DNA of 64,000 nucleotides from assembly GCA_016234745.1 (NCBI GenBank), contig JACRAR010000055.1, positions 1 through 64,000 on the forward strand. The letters are read 5' to 3'. This DNA is from Betaproteobacteria bacterium. GTDB lineage: Bacteria > Pseudomonadota > Gammaproteobacteria > Burkholderiales > Rhodocyclaceae. The translations under genes were made by a program, and so were the position numbers. The notes beneath the pieces are model-generated. The model searched no databases, was not told where the DNA came from, and saw nothing but the letters and a program-made list of their open reading frames with translations. Shown here one piece after another: positions 18,301-25,608 of this stretch. Within the stretch, counting starts at the first letter, position 1. The number at the start of each line of letters is the position of its first letter.

Positions 18301-19304
18301 TCGTCTCCAGCATCAGCTATATTTTGCCCGACAACGTTGAGAATTTGACGCTTACGGGTGGCAAGAACAATGACCACCAGCATGGTGGCGACAGCAATGA
18401 CCACGACGATGGGGGACATGGTTTGAACGCCATGAGCGCCACCGGCAATGCGCTTGCCAACACCCTCATGGGAAATGCCGACGCAAACATCCTCGATGGC
18501 GGCGCCGGCGCAGACAGGATGCTGGGCGGCGACGGCAACGACAGCCTCGGCGGAAGTGGCGGCATCGATTTTCTCGAAGGCATGGCGGGCAACGACACGC
18601 TGGCCGATAGCACCAGCAGCGGCTGCTTCAACGGCGGCACGGGAGACGACAAACTGAGCGGCGGTGCTGCGGCCGATTTCTTTATGGGCGGCAAAGGCGA
18701 CGACGCTGTCACCACCGGCGGCGGCAACGATGTGATCGTTTTCAATCGCGGCGACGGCTACGACAAGGTCACGGTCGGCGCAAATGGTAGTGTGACGCTC
18801 TCCCTGGGCGGCGGCATCGCCTATGCCGATCTCAAGTTCAAGAAGAGCGGCAACGATCTGGTGCTGCAAACCGGCAAGGACGGCGAGGGCATCGAGTTTG
18901 CCGATTGGTATGCCCGCTCCGCCAGGCATAACGTGCTCAATCTGCAAGTGGTGGCCGAGGCAATGGCCGGGTTCGATGCGGCTTCGGCCAATCCGCTGCT
19001 TTCGAAGAAGGTGCAGGACTTCGATTTCGCAGGGCTGGCCGGCGCTTTCGATGCGGCACGCGCGGCCAAGCCGAGCCTGTCGAGTTGGACACTGACCAGT
19101 GCCCTGACGCAGTTCCATCTCGCGGCATCGGACAGCAGCGCCTTGGGCGGCGATCTGGCCTATCAGTACGGCAAGAACGGCAGCTTGTCGGGGATCGGCC
19201 TCGCATCGGCACAGGACATCATCGGCGACGCCCAGTTCGGCGCCCAGGCGCAGGCGCTCAAACCGCTCTCCGGGCTACAGGAAGGTGCGGTGCGGCTGGG
19301 CTGA
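12315..19304 (+). CDS. giant RTX protein with lipase-like N-terminal domain, T1SS substrate
   Basis: This 2329-residue protein is the likely cargo of the neighbouring type I exporter. Residues 1-230 form an alpha/beta-hydrolase (class 3 lipase-like) domain with nucleophile elbow GHSLGG (Ser about 102) and later Asp/His in YDKADVIHLFGGAHLG. Residues 250-700 hold many short DGS-turn repeats. Nonapeptide GGxGxDxLx RTX blocks begin near 718 and recur to about 1390, several ending in DTYxFGxGxGxD modules. Three about 100-residue cadherin/Ig-like repeats with LPSWLSFD...LSGTP cover about 1478-1785. More RTX blocks follow, then a nonrepetitive C-terminus of about 150 residues with no Cys, as expected for T1SS signals. 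A His/Asp-rich insert near 2015-2035 is unusual. Confidence 0.9.
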   Translation: MATFLDLAKLSDAVYGDSVPGGWRVLDSSDPNNHGYFGRAYQNISTGEIVIANRGTDGMNDLLSDFQIAIHERTDAQNDAVFFANKIATNYAGNTFIETGHSLGGNEAQAATVDLADRGFNVSAVTFNSPGIGSYPVGSGQYKVLNLYDKADVIHLFGGAHLGEFSMIPASPDPAKLVFGLPLLTAGPLGVAAFLGEVIWNTLGPAHSIDTIISYLASHAEGQDNWPGTGTIGLPDDSSNAWATVVPDGSLALTFDNGLRYQCSTDTEGSQLFTWTAPDGSSGSNTLNFDGSSTETTTSSDGVSSTRTVDVDGNTLTQNYDANETLVGSAWKNVDGGTGVITTVNSDYNSMVRESDGSVSYTYNNLSSNPTVGGFTTTVNADKTGSGTSHYANGNVCYAWAINSDGSESYTGNYEDGSLAYEWTVNTDKTVTYTVPDATYGTTSIGIENPDGSGSGTGYRADGSWKTWSFNASGTSILREFAPDGHLLSENVSSTPQYPNYPSKRVLHNTDGSFSFTYSYFTISYFADGSLSGIRNSWNSTDWETEIKFSVDGKLSSAWYRNATNWELNGWYQSGWYQDNEGEFSLSTHDGQNVTTYYNTFISNGSPGNGWTGISLPNGDGSSSYAAYHPDGSIAFTSTKNADGSSIRTFYDDQSGSVYCESLGSTGSLLSADRYYADGSYIEYAYSTDGSYSEIHYDDYGELTTTAAVDQDGNRSLTGGGGNNTLTGDAGADTLAGGAGNDALDGGDGGDTYVFNAGNGVDTIQDSGTTGTDTLAFGQGITPDSLSLSLGSLLIKVGTSNDAIHIKNFNPYNVNGSPNIENFKFADGTTLTYSQLISRGFDVNGSDNGDTLIGTNVVDRLSGLNGNDILSGGEGDDALHGDDGNDTLNGGAGNDILDGGSGDDILNGDAGNDTYWFGAGAGHDKVVDYDSTASTVRMSAEILPENVRVTRDVANLYLSLNVGADQLNLSNRLNGFALKDVRVEFANGATWDTAALLARLPGATSGDDWLGGDSGDNMIDGLGGNDQIGGEGGNDTLSGGAGNDTINGGDGSDILIGDAGNDQLDGGSGDDTYLYGRGDGQDTISSYELRLGKWDVVQFKEGIQSSEVVVNRQYDDLILKIAGTQDQLTIQYYFANEGGSNPYGIEAIQFSDGSPAWDFATVKMKSLEGTDGNDWLIGSGSSDAFASLGGNDYVEGRGGNDTLEGEAGSDSLYGGQGNDIFDGGADDDYLQGDAGEDVYLFGPGSGQDTVYDYDTTTVSANTVRMAAGVLPGDVAVTGDLENLYLTLNGGADKLTLKYWFVGDVYKAERVSFADGTVWDAAQLTAKASATMLWGSAGNDRIDGFGGNEALFGMGGIDTLAGGAGDDLLVGGYDRDIYLFNLGDGTDTIDDAFSPAHNGGYGGNWGGGTGNELRFGAGIAPDQISTISDDGTLVLAVRGTSDRVRLLHWVGGTDRVDRFVFLGGTVWDAAHVESVMTPNIAPQVQTPIGLYEATQGQAIAFRIPDVTFQDANPSDMLALSVQLEDGNPLPSWLSFDTATHTLSGTPGISEVGTHRLRVTAIDPQRARVANVFDLVVAKVMNTAPVVALPVPDQSVAEDVSFNSSVPAGTFADTDPDDHLTLSAQLDDGNPLPSWLSFDPATQTLSGTPSNNEVGAYSIRITASDTLGASVTDVFNLVVTNVNDAPVASIPVPDQVVVENASFNYTVPADTFTDVDLGDPLTLSATLASGSALPAWLRFDATNATFSGSPGIGNLADYTVRVTASDLAGASAAATFNLSVKTAASVTLLGTAGADKLTGFSGSDTLDGGAGADTLIGGKGNDTYRVDSAKDKVVENKNEGNDTIIAAIDYDLPENVENLVLTGKAGLKGAGNSLDNTLTTNTRGNDVLIGDKGDDTYYVNSSRDRVVEKRNEGRDTIVAAIDYDLPENVENLVFTGTAGRKATGNSLDNVLNGTVGNDSLDGDSGADTMIGGAGNDSYTIDDVDDRVVELAGDGIDSVVSSISYILPDNVENLTLTGGKNNDHQHGGDSNDHDDGGHGLNAMSATGNALANTLMGNADANILDGGAGADRMLGGDGNDSLGGSGGIDFLEGMAGNDTLADSTSSGCFNGGTGDDKLSGGAAADFFMGGKGDDAVTTGGGNDVIVFNRGDGYDKVTVGANGSVTLSLGGGIAYADLKFKKSGNDLVLQTGKDGEGIEFADWYARSARHNVLNLQVVAEAMAGFDAASANPLLSKKVQDFDFAGLAGAFDAARAAKPSLSSWTLTSALTQFHLAASDSSALGGDLAYQYGKNGSLSGIGLASAQDIIGDAQFGAQAQALKPLSGLQEGAVRLG

Positions 19305-19323
19305 GGCAATGGGTTGAACCGCG

Positions 19324-20079
19324 ATGTTCGTCCAGATCGAGATCACCACCGTGTGCAATTTCCATTGCTTCTATTGCGCCGGCAGGGACATGCCGGCGCG
19401 GAGCATGGAGATGGAATTGTTCGATGCCCTGCTTTTCGGCTTGCCCGAAGGCCGGCATACCATTTCGTTGCAGGGCGAAGGCGAGCCGCTTGCGCATCCG
19501 CGTTTTTGGGAAATGCTTGAGCGAGTCCGTTTCTCCGGGCATCGGCCTTACCTCATCACCAACGCCAGCCTACATACCACGCCCAGGTTGGCGCAATACG
19601 TTCCCATGATCGGCGTGTCTCTCGATACGCTGGATAGCGACGAAGCCGAGCGCATCGGGCGTATCGGCCTGGATCGCGTCCTCGCCAATTTAGAAAAGTT
19701 GCTGGTGCTTGCGGGACCGGACCGGCTTATCGTCCATAGTGTCGACTACGGCCAGGACCGCAAGCCTCTCGATGCCTACCTGCGCAAGTGCGGGGTGACG
19801 CGGCGCGTGGTGCAGCCTTTGCAGCGTAAAGGGGACTATCGCCGGCGCTATACGGAAAAGATCGAAGCGGCGCCAATGCCGGCCAGCCCGGCGCCGTGCG
19901 CTTATCTTTTGCAGCCACGTCTGCGCTATTTCAACATTGAAGGTATCAAGATGCCTTGTTGTTACATCAAGGACGCTTCGCGCTACGTATCGGAGTCAGG
20001 GCTGCTGGCGGATTTTGCTTTGGGCGGAGTTCCCGCCGCGTGCGCCGGCTGCTGTGAAGTGAATAGCGGCGCACCATGA
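19324..20079 (+). CDS. radical SAM protein with SPASM-like C-terminal cysteines
   Basis: This 251-residue protein has the radical SAM cluster motif CNFHCFYC (Cys 11, 15, 18) right at the N-terminus and the glycine-rich QGEGEPLAHPRF that contacts S-adenosylmethionine. The C-terminal part carries a cysteine set (PCAYLL, MPCCYIKD, ACAGCCEV) like the auxiliary-cluster SPASM region. SPASM enzymes often modify peptides or proteins. It lies 19 bp after the RTX stop and overlaps the glycosyltransferase start by 4 bp, so it is made with both. The inferred role is post-translational modification of the RTX protein, but the substrate is unproven. It is shorter than typical SPASM maturases (350-450 aa). 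Confidence 0.85.
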   Translation: MFVQIEITTVCNFHCFYCAGRDMPARSMEMELFDALLFGLPEGRHTISLQGEGEPLAHPRFWEMLERVRFSGHRPYLITNASLHTTPRLAQYVPMIGVSLDTLDSDEAERIGRIGLDRVLANLEKLLVLAGPDRLIVHSVDYGQDRKPLDAYLRKCGVTRRVVQPLQRKGDYRRRYTEKIEAAPMPASPAPCAYLLQPRLRYFNIEGIKMPCCYIKDASRYVSESGLLADFALGGVPAACAGCCEVNSGAP

Positions 20080-21308
20080 GCAGGTTTTTGTTCGCCTGGG
20101 AACTGGGCGCCAACTACGGTCATCTCGTTCGCGACTTGCCTGTCGCCGAACGCTTGCGCGCCGCCGGCCATGCCGTGTCGTTTGCCGTCAGCGATACGCG
20201 GACGGCCGCCGAACTTCTGGCTCCGCGCGGCCTGCCTTTTGTGCAGGCGCCGCTGTCGCTGCGTCCTGTTCGTCTTGCCCACCCTCCGGCCAATTACGCC
20301 GAATTGTTGCTGGCGGAGGGTTGGAGCGACCGCTACTCCCTGCTTGGACGCGTCAAGGCTTGGCAGGCTCTGATCGCGCTGATTCGGCCATCGCTGATTG
20401 TTGCTGACCACGCGCCAACAGCGCTGCTGGCGGCTCGCTGCTGCGGTACCTCATGCATCGCGATGGGCAGCGGCTTCGAAATTCCGCCACCCGTCAGTCC
20501 GCTGCCATCGATACGGCCATGGGAGGAGATTCCCGAGTCGCGCCCGATGCAATCCGAAGCCTTGATCCTCGACTGCCTGAACCGCCTGCCTATCGTGCCT
20601 GGAGGAAATCCCATGAAGCGCCTTGCCGACCTCATGCCGCCAAGCCCGGTATTCACTACTTTTGCGGAACTCGATCATTACGGCGCCAGGGATGGCGCCG
20701 ACTATGTCGGTTCGATTCACGGCATGGCCGCGGCAAAGGCAATCTGCTGGCCGGTGGGAGCAGGAGATGCGCAGCGCATCGTGGTCTACCTGCGCCCGAA
20801 CCAACGCACGACCGAGACGGTCATCGGAATATTGGCCTCCATGAAAGCCAACGTGATCTGTGTGGTCCCGGGCGTCGGCAAATCTTTCGTCGACAAATAC
20901 GCTTGCGCTCATCTGAGCATCGTGCCTAGTCCGGTCAGTCTTAGCTCGTTGCTCGGTGAGGCGGATGTTCTCATCGGCTATGGCAGCAGCGGCGTCATCG
21001 CCGAATCCTTGCTGGCCGGCATGCCGTTATTGATGATTCCACAAACCTTGGAGCAGTATCTCGGCGCCAGGCGTGTTGAGACGATAGGCGCAGGTATCAT
21101 CCTCGGCCAGCAGCGGAGTAGGACGGATATTGAAATGGCATTGGAGAAATTGCTCGCCAGCCCATCCTGTCGTCATGCGGCGGAAAGTTTCTCTGCCAAG
21201 TATCGCTCGATTACCCCGGAGCATGCGGCCGGCCGTGCCACCGCAATGATTTTGGCCGCGACGCCAACCGACAGCCCACATCGTCACACTGATTTCATCC
21301 CTTCATGA
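20076..21308 (+). CDS. GT1/MGT-like glycosyltransferase
   Basis: This 410-residue cytoplasmic enzyme looks like a GT-B-fold glycosyltransferase. The N-terminal acceptor domain starts FAWELGANYGHLVRDLPVAERL, as in the UGT/MGT families. The C-terminal donor domain has the nucleotide-sugar-binding segment GYGSSGVIAESLLAGMPLLM followed by PQTLEQYLGARRVE. It overlaps the radical SAM stop (ATGA at 20076) and its own stop overlaps the HlyD start (ATGA at 21305), so it is locked into the secretion operon. A sugar on the RTX protein or on a cell-surface partner are both possible. Confidence 0.82.
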   Translation: MSRFLFAWELGANYGHLVRDLPVAERLRAAGHAVSFAVSDTRTAAELLAPRGLPFVQAPLSLRPVRLAHPPANYAELLLAEGWSDRYSLLGRVKAWQALIALIRPSLIVADHAPTALLAARCCGTSCIAMGSGFEIPPPVSPLPSIRPWEEIPESRPMQSEALILDCLNRLPIVPGGNPMKRLADLMPPSPVFTTFAELDHYGARDGADYVGSIHGMAAAKAICWPVGAGDAQRIVVYLRPNQRTTETVIGILASMKANVICVVPGVGKSFVDKYACAHLSIVPSPVSLSSLLGEADVLIGYGSSGVIAESLLAGMPLLMIPQTLEQYLGARRVETIGAGIILGQQRSRTDIEMALEKLLASPSCRHAAESFSAKYRSITPEHAAGRATAMILAATPTDSPHRHTDFIPS

Positions 21309-22675
21309 AACCATTCCAGTTCCTCAAGACCGATCCCGACCCGCTCGACTTCGCTCCGCCTCTGCTGCGCTTGCAGGAAACCCTGCCCAACCCTTTGGGA
21401 CGCGCTGTGCTGGCAGCACTGCTGATCCTGCTGGCGGCTCTGATGGTCTGGATCGTGTTCGGACGTCTCGACATCGTCGCCGTCGCAGAGGGCAAGCTGG
21501 TACCGCAGAGCTACTTGAAAATCGTGCAGCCGGCCGAGTCCGGCGTCATCAGGCAGATACTGGTGCGCGAGGGCGAGGCGGTACGTGCCGGCCAGGTCTT
21601 GATGCGCATGGATGCGCTCATCGCCGATGCCGACGCAAAATCCCTGGCGGCGGAATTTCAGCGCAAGCGTATGAGTCTCAGGCGGATTGACGCCGAACTT
21701 AACGGCAGGATGTTCAAGGCCGAGGCCGGTGATCCGCCGCAGTTGGCGCGCGAAACAGAAGCGCAATACCGAGCCAACCGCATTGCGCTGGAAGCCGCGC
21801 TGGGTGAGGAGCGCAGTCGTCTTGCCAAGGCCCGCCACGATCTTTCTTCGGCCGAGCAGATCAAGGCCAAGTTGATCGAAGTTCTGCCGCACTATCGGGA
21901 GCAAGGCAGGGCGTTCGAGGACTTGGCCAAGGAAGGCATTGTCGGTAGCCTCATGGCAAGTGACAAGCAACGCGAGCGCATCGAGAAGGAACAGGATCTG
22001 AAAACCCAGGAATTTCTTATCGCAGCGGCCCGTGCCGGAATCCTGCAATCCGAGAAAAGACTTGTCCAAATCGATTCCGATTACCGACGCCAGCTATACG
22101 TTGAGCGCAACGAGAACCAGGGTGCCGCCGACAAGCTTGCGCTCGATATCGCCAAGCAAAGCCACAAGCAAGACCTGCTCGAACTGAAGGCGCCGCAAGA
22201 CGGCATCGTTAAGGATCTGGCCACGCATACCGTTGGCACCGTAGTCCAGCCGGGGACCGTGCTGGTCACATTGATACCTCAGGAAGAAACTTTGCGCGCC
22301 GAGGTCTGGGTTTTGAATGATGACATTGGATTTGTGCGCAAAGGACAAACGGTCAAGATCAAGCTGGCGGCTTTCCCGTTCCAGAAGTACGGCATGATCG
22401 ACGGCCGGGTGGAACAGGTGAGCGCGGATGCCACGGACAGCAACGCTGCTAGCCCAAGTATTTCGGCCAGCGGCAAACCGGCCATGGGCCAGCCGCTGCT
22501 CTACAAGACACTGGTGGCATTGAAGGCGATGCATCTGGAAATGGAGGGCGAACGTCTTGCGCTGGGAGCGGGAATGCAGGCCAATGCGGAGATATTGTTG
22601 GGAACAAGATCTGTATTTGAATACTTGCTCTCACCGGTGCGCAAAGCATGGCATGAGGCTGGACGAGAGCGCTAG
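21305..22675 (+). CDS. HlyD-family type I secretion adaptor
   Basis: This 456-residue periplasmic adaptor bridges the ABC exporter and an outer-membrane TolC-like channel. A short cytoplasmic N-terminus and one membrane helix (about 35-55) lead into the first half of the lipoyl domain, IVQPAESGVIRQILVREGEAV. A long coiled coil follows (about 115-285), then the second half, ELKAPQDGIVKDLATHTVGTVV, and a C-terminal beta domain. It ends the operon begun at 6650. No TolC homologue is present in the cluster, so a channel encoded elsewhere must serve. Confidence 0.92.
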   Translation: MKPFQFLKTDPDPLDFAPPLLRLQETLPNPLGRAVLAALLILLAALMVWIVFGRLDIVAVAEGKLVPQSYLKIVQPAESGVIRQILVREGEAVRAGQVLMRMDALIADADAKSLAAEFQRKRMSLRRIDAELNGRMFKAEAGDPPQLARETEAQYRANRIALEAALGEERSRLAKARHDLSSAEQIKAKLIEVLPHYREQGRAFEDLAKEGIVGSLMASDKQRERIEKEQDLKTQEFLIAAARAGILQSEKRLVQIDSDYRRQLYVERNENQGAADKLALDIAKQSHKQDLLELKAPQDGIVKDLATHTVGTVVQPGTVLVTLIPQEETLRAEVWVLNDDIGFVRKGQTVKIKLAAFPFQKYGMIDGRVEQVSADATDSNAASPSISASGKPAMGQPLLYKTLVALKAMHLEMEGERLALGAGMQANAEILLGTRSVFEYLLSPVRKAWHEAGRER

Positions 22676-22899
22676 CAAAGGCATGTTTTTGCCTGAAAAA
22701 TTCGGGCACTGCCAATACATCAACGGGGCATGCCCATAGCGGAAAATTAACCCGCGATACCGGCGCGTGTCTATCTTATACCCTGGATTTATGCTTGAAT
22801 AACTGCATCAGAATCGCAACAAAATAAATTTCGGCGAGCTTGTCGGACAAGGCAGTCACCACCCGTCACCCTTAGCAATTTTCCACTTGTCTTCACTCT

Positions 22900-23982
22900 A
22901 TGAGTCGCCCGATCCAAGCCCACATCGATCTGCATGCCTTGCGCCACAATTTCATGGTGGCGCGCAAGCATGCCGGCGATGCGCAGGTCTGGGCAGTCAT
23001 CAAGGCCAATGCCTACGGTCATGGCCTGCTGCGGGTTGCCCAGGCGCTCGCACCATCCGCCGATGGTTTTGCCTTGGTCGAACTGGAAGGTGCAATCGCG
23101 TTGCGTGAAGCCGGACTGGAACATCCTCTCTTGCTGCTGGAAGGTTTCTACACCGCCGATGAATTACCGCTTTTTTCCCAATATCGATTGACGCCGGTGC
23201 TGCATTCGCAGTATCAGGTGCAGGCTCTGGTCGAGGCCGACCTGACGACTCCAATGCAGGTTTATCTGAAGCTGAATACCGGCATGAACCGGCTTGGATT
23301 CGACGGAGGCGAATTGCGCGCGGCGCTCGAGAAACTTCAAACTGCGCCCCAAGTAAGTGCGCTCAGCTTGATGACACATTTTGCCGATGCCGACTGCGGT
23401 GAAGACGGACGCGGCATTGGCGGGCAATTGAAAGTGCTCGAGGACATGCGTGGTCAGCTCGATTACCCCTTGAGCCTGGCCAATTCCGCTGCACTATTGC
23501 GTTATCCGGAAGGCCTGGGCGACTGGGTGCGCGCCGGCATCATGCTCTACGGCAGTTCACCTTTCCCGGAACTCGCGAGTGCCGATGTACTCGGCTTGCG
23601 CCCGGTGATGACGCTCAAAAGCGAACTGATCGCAGTGCGCGAATTGAATACGGGTGATCGCATCGGCTATGGCGGCGTATTCAAGGCGCCGACACCGATG
23701 CGAGTCGGCATCGTCGCCTGTGGCTACGCCGATGGCTATCCGCGCCATGCGCCAACCGGCACGCCGATACTGGTTGAGGGATGGTGCACGCGGACTTTGG
23801 GCCGTGTCTCGATGGACAAGATCTGCGTGGATCTTACCGAAATCCCCAATGCCCGAGTCGGTTCGCCGGTCATCCTCTGGGGAGATGGGTTGTCGGCGGA
23901 TCTGGTGGCGGCTTTCGCAGGGACAGTCAGCTACGAACTCTTCTGTGCTCTGGCGGCGCGCGTGCCGGTCAATGTAATTTGA
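22900..23982 (+). CDS. alr: alanine racemase
   Basis: This 360-residue PLP enzyme converts L- to D-alanine for peptidoglycan. The PLP lysine lies in VIKANAYGHG (about residues 36-45) and the second catalytic base in the TLGRVSMDKICVDLTEI region. Length and motifs are complete. The stop codon is 2 bp from the radA ATG, the usual alr-radA operon. Here the downstream gene is broken by a mobile element, so alr is now the last intact gene before the insertion. Confidence 0.96.
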   Translation: MSRPIQAHIDLHALRHNFMVARKHAGDAQVWAVIKANAYGHGLLRVAQALAPSADGFALVELEGAIALREAGLEHPLLLLEGFYTADELPLFSQYRLTPVLHSQYQVQALVEADLTTPMQVYLKLNTGMNRLGFDGGELRAALEKLQTAPQVSALSLMTHFADADCGEDGRGIGGQLKVLEDMRGQLDYPLSLANSAALLRYPEGLGDWVRAGIMLYGSSPFPELASADVLGLRPVMTLKSELIAVRELNTGDRIGYGGVFKAPTPMRVGIVACGYADGYPRHAPTGTPILVEGWCTRTLGRVSMDKICVDLTEIPNARVGSPVILWGDGLSADLVAAFAGTVSYELFCALAARVPVNVI

Positions 23983-23984
23983 CC

Positions 23985-24062
23985 ATGGCGAAACCCAAAT
24001 CGATTTACGCATGCACCGAATGCGGTGCCAGTGCGCCCAAGTGGCAAGGGCAATGCCCTTAA
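23985..24062 (+). pseudogene. radA: host radA, 5' fragment (first 25 codons)
   Basis: The ATG at 23985 opens a frame reading MAKPKSIYACTECGASAPKW and on to QGQCP, exactly the start of RadA with the first zinc-finger pair CxxC. It then stops at TAA (24060-24062), where the sequence becomes AT-rich and foreign. The rest of the gene resumes at 49176 in matching frame. Joining ...CAATGCCC to ...CCCGGTTGC restores the canonical QCPGCGVWN. The insertion point is therefore inside the Cys-Pro codons of the second zinc-finger half. Confidence 0.95.
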
Positions 24063-24071
24063 TACCCGCTC

Positions 24072-24087
24072 TTTTAGATACATAATT
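24072..24087 (+). repeat. left subterminal inverted repeat of the island
   Basis: TTTTAGATACATAATT lies about 13 bp inside the left junction. The complement of 49149-49164 reads TTTAAATACATACTTA, sharing the core TTTARATACATAMTT with two mismatches. The matching position and opposite orientation at both ends fit a binding site for the island's tyrosine recombinases. Confidence 0.6.
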
Positions 24088-24151
24088 CGTGATTTTTGGC
24101 TCGACTTTTCGACCAACAGCCGCGAAAGAAAGATTTTTTTGCATATTTATG

Positions 24152-24182
24152 TTGTGATAATACCCATTATTCTACATATAAT
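24152..24182 (+). promoter_or_regulatory. candidate promoter of the recombinase operon
   Basis: A perfect TATAAT (24177-24182) stands 33 bp before the recombinase ATG at 24215. A -35-like TTGTGA lies at 24152-24157 (19-bp spacer), or GTGATA with a 17-bp spacer. The surrounding 150 bp is AT-rich, unlike the host flank. Partial inverted copies of ACCCAT/ATGGGT bracket the -10 region (about 24161-24200) and could be an operator. Confidence 0.5.
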
Positions 24183-24214
24183 GCAAAGTATTGTATGGGT
24201 CTTGAGAGGGCTCG

Positions 24215-25597
24215 ATGCCGTTTGTAATAGTTAATGGGCGAGTCAAAAGTGACAACACCGGGGTGTCAAGGGAGATGCCCGTGCTCCTGTTCCCCCAAGG
24301 TGAGGTGCTTACGCTGATTGATTATTGCTTGAGTAAGCGGCGCAGTATCAGTTGGCAAGAGAAGTTAGTTCGCGCTGCCAAACTTTTTCTAGAATACCTG
24401 GAAGTGAACGTGATTCAAGGTGAAGAAGAGTGGCGCTTGTTTAGGAATTTCGCCAACGCGCTCATTGATGGAACTATAGACCGTAAAACGCAGGAAGACC
24501 CAAGTGGTTTGTACTGGCAAGGGCTTGATGTGCGTGACGCCAATTACATCATCACCTTGTTGTCGGACTTCCTTGACTGGCTTGCTAGCGAAGAAAAACC
24601 ACGGGCAGCCAAGTTCAATCCCCGCTTCACTGGCAATACTTATGATCAGCGCATTGAACAGCAAGCATATCAGTACAAGCGCTCAAAGGCGTTTCTTGGT
24701 CACGCATGGTCATCCAAACAGAACGAGACGGGACGCCTGACAGAAGGTGAACGAACGCCAAAGGTGTACCCATCGCGACCACCAATGTTCCCCGAGGATC
24801 GCTTTGAAGAACTGCTATTCAAAGGGTTTAAAGTGGCGGGGAAAAACGACTACAGGGGAATGCTGATCACTTTGCTGTTGTTTGGTGCGGGCCTCCGTGT
24901 GAGCGAGCCATTCCATCTTTATACGGCAGATGTCCAGCCTCACTGGGAAGACCCAAGTCAAGCCTTCGTCGCCGTGCATCACCCAAGCTTAGGCATTGCG
25001 CCAAATCATTGGCGAAACCGCTCCGGTCAGCGTGGATCGCGTGATGAATACCTTGCTGTCGAGTTTGGTTTAACGCCGCGCCATAAGGTACGCGGAAAAT
25101 TTCACGCAGGATGGAAGCATCCGGCATTGGATCACCATTGGTTTATGCAGGTCCATTGGCTTCCTGAGATTTATGGTCAGTGGTTCCTACAGATTTGGAC
25201 CCGTTACATGGAGCAGGTGGCTTCCATTCCTAGGCATCACCCTTATGCCTGGGTAAATCTGGACCGGGGGTTGATTGGGGGAATCTACACAATTAGCACA
25301 TATAACAAGGCACTCGAAGCTGCGGTCGAGCGCATCGGGCTCGTGTTCGGAAAGACTTATGGAACTACCGCCCACGGACCACGGCATGCGTTTGCACAAC
25401 GTGCCCGCCGGGGTGGTATCGATGAGGTGATCCGCCAGAGGATTATGCATCACTGCTCGCCGGACAGCCAGAAAGTTTATACGCAGCCAGAGCTTCGTGA
25501 GGCTGTTGCGGCGATTAGAAATGCGACAAACCAACTGCGTGAAAACAACTCCAAACTGCCAACTCCGCCCTTACTGGCAAGAAAGTTGGCCGCTTGA
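24215..25597 (+). CDS. gmtY: tyrosine recombinase of the mobile trio (GmtY-like)
   Basis: This 460-residue site-specific recombinase should cut and rejoin DNA through a phosphotyrosine. The catalytic set is intact: Arg in GAGLRVSEP (about residue 229), HGPRHAF (HxxR, about 387), His in MHHCSPDS and the nucleophile Tyr in KVYTQPE (about 422). The N-terminal about 190 residues form a core-binding domain. It is the first gene inside the island, pointing inward 150 bp from the junction. It overlaps or abuts the next gene, as in GMT elements (VPA1270-like). Tn554 TnpA is the alternative comparison. Confidence 0.82.
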   Translation: MPFVIVNGRVKSDNTGVSREMPVLLFPQGEVLTLIDYCLSKRRSISWQEKLVRAAKLFLEYLEVNVIQGEEEWRLFRNFANALIDGTIDRKTQEDPSGLYWQGLDVRDANYIITLLSDFLDWLASEEKPRAAKFNPRFTGNTYDQRIEQQAYQYKRSKAFLGHAWSSKQNETGRLTEGERTPKVYPSRPPMFPEDRFEELLFKGFKVAGKNDYRGMLITLLLFGAGLRVSEPFHLYTADVQPHWEDPSQAFVAVHHPSLGIAPNHWRNRSGQRGSRDEYLAVEFGLTPRHKVRGKFHAGWKHPALDHHWFMQVHWLPEIYGQWFLQIWTRYMEQVASIPRHHPYAWVNLDRGLIGGIYTISTYNKALEAAVERIGLVFGKTYGTTAHGPRHAFAQRARRGGIDEVIRQRIMHHCSPDSQKVYTQPELREAVAAIRNATNQLRENNSKLPTPPLLARKLAA

Positions 25598-25608
25598 GTA
25601 AGGCACAT

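Noticed and set aside
14460-18760. Dense short DNA repeats that could suggest a CRISPR or satellite array
   Set aside because: They are in-frame GGxGxDxLx codons of the RTX protein; spacing and sequence vary as coding repeats do.
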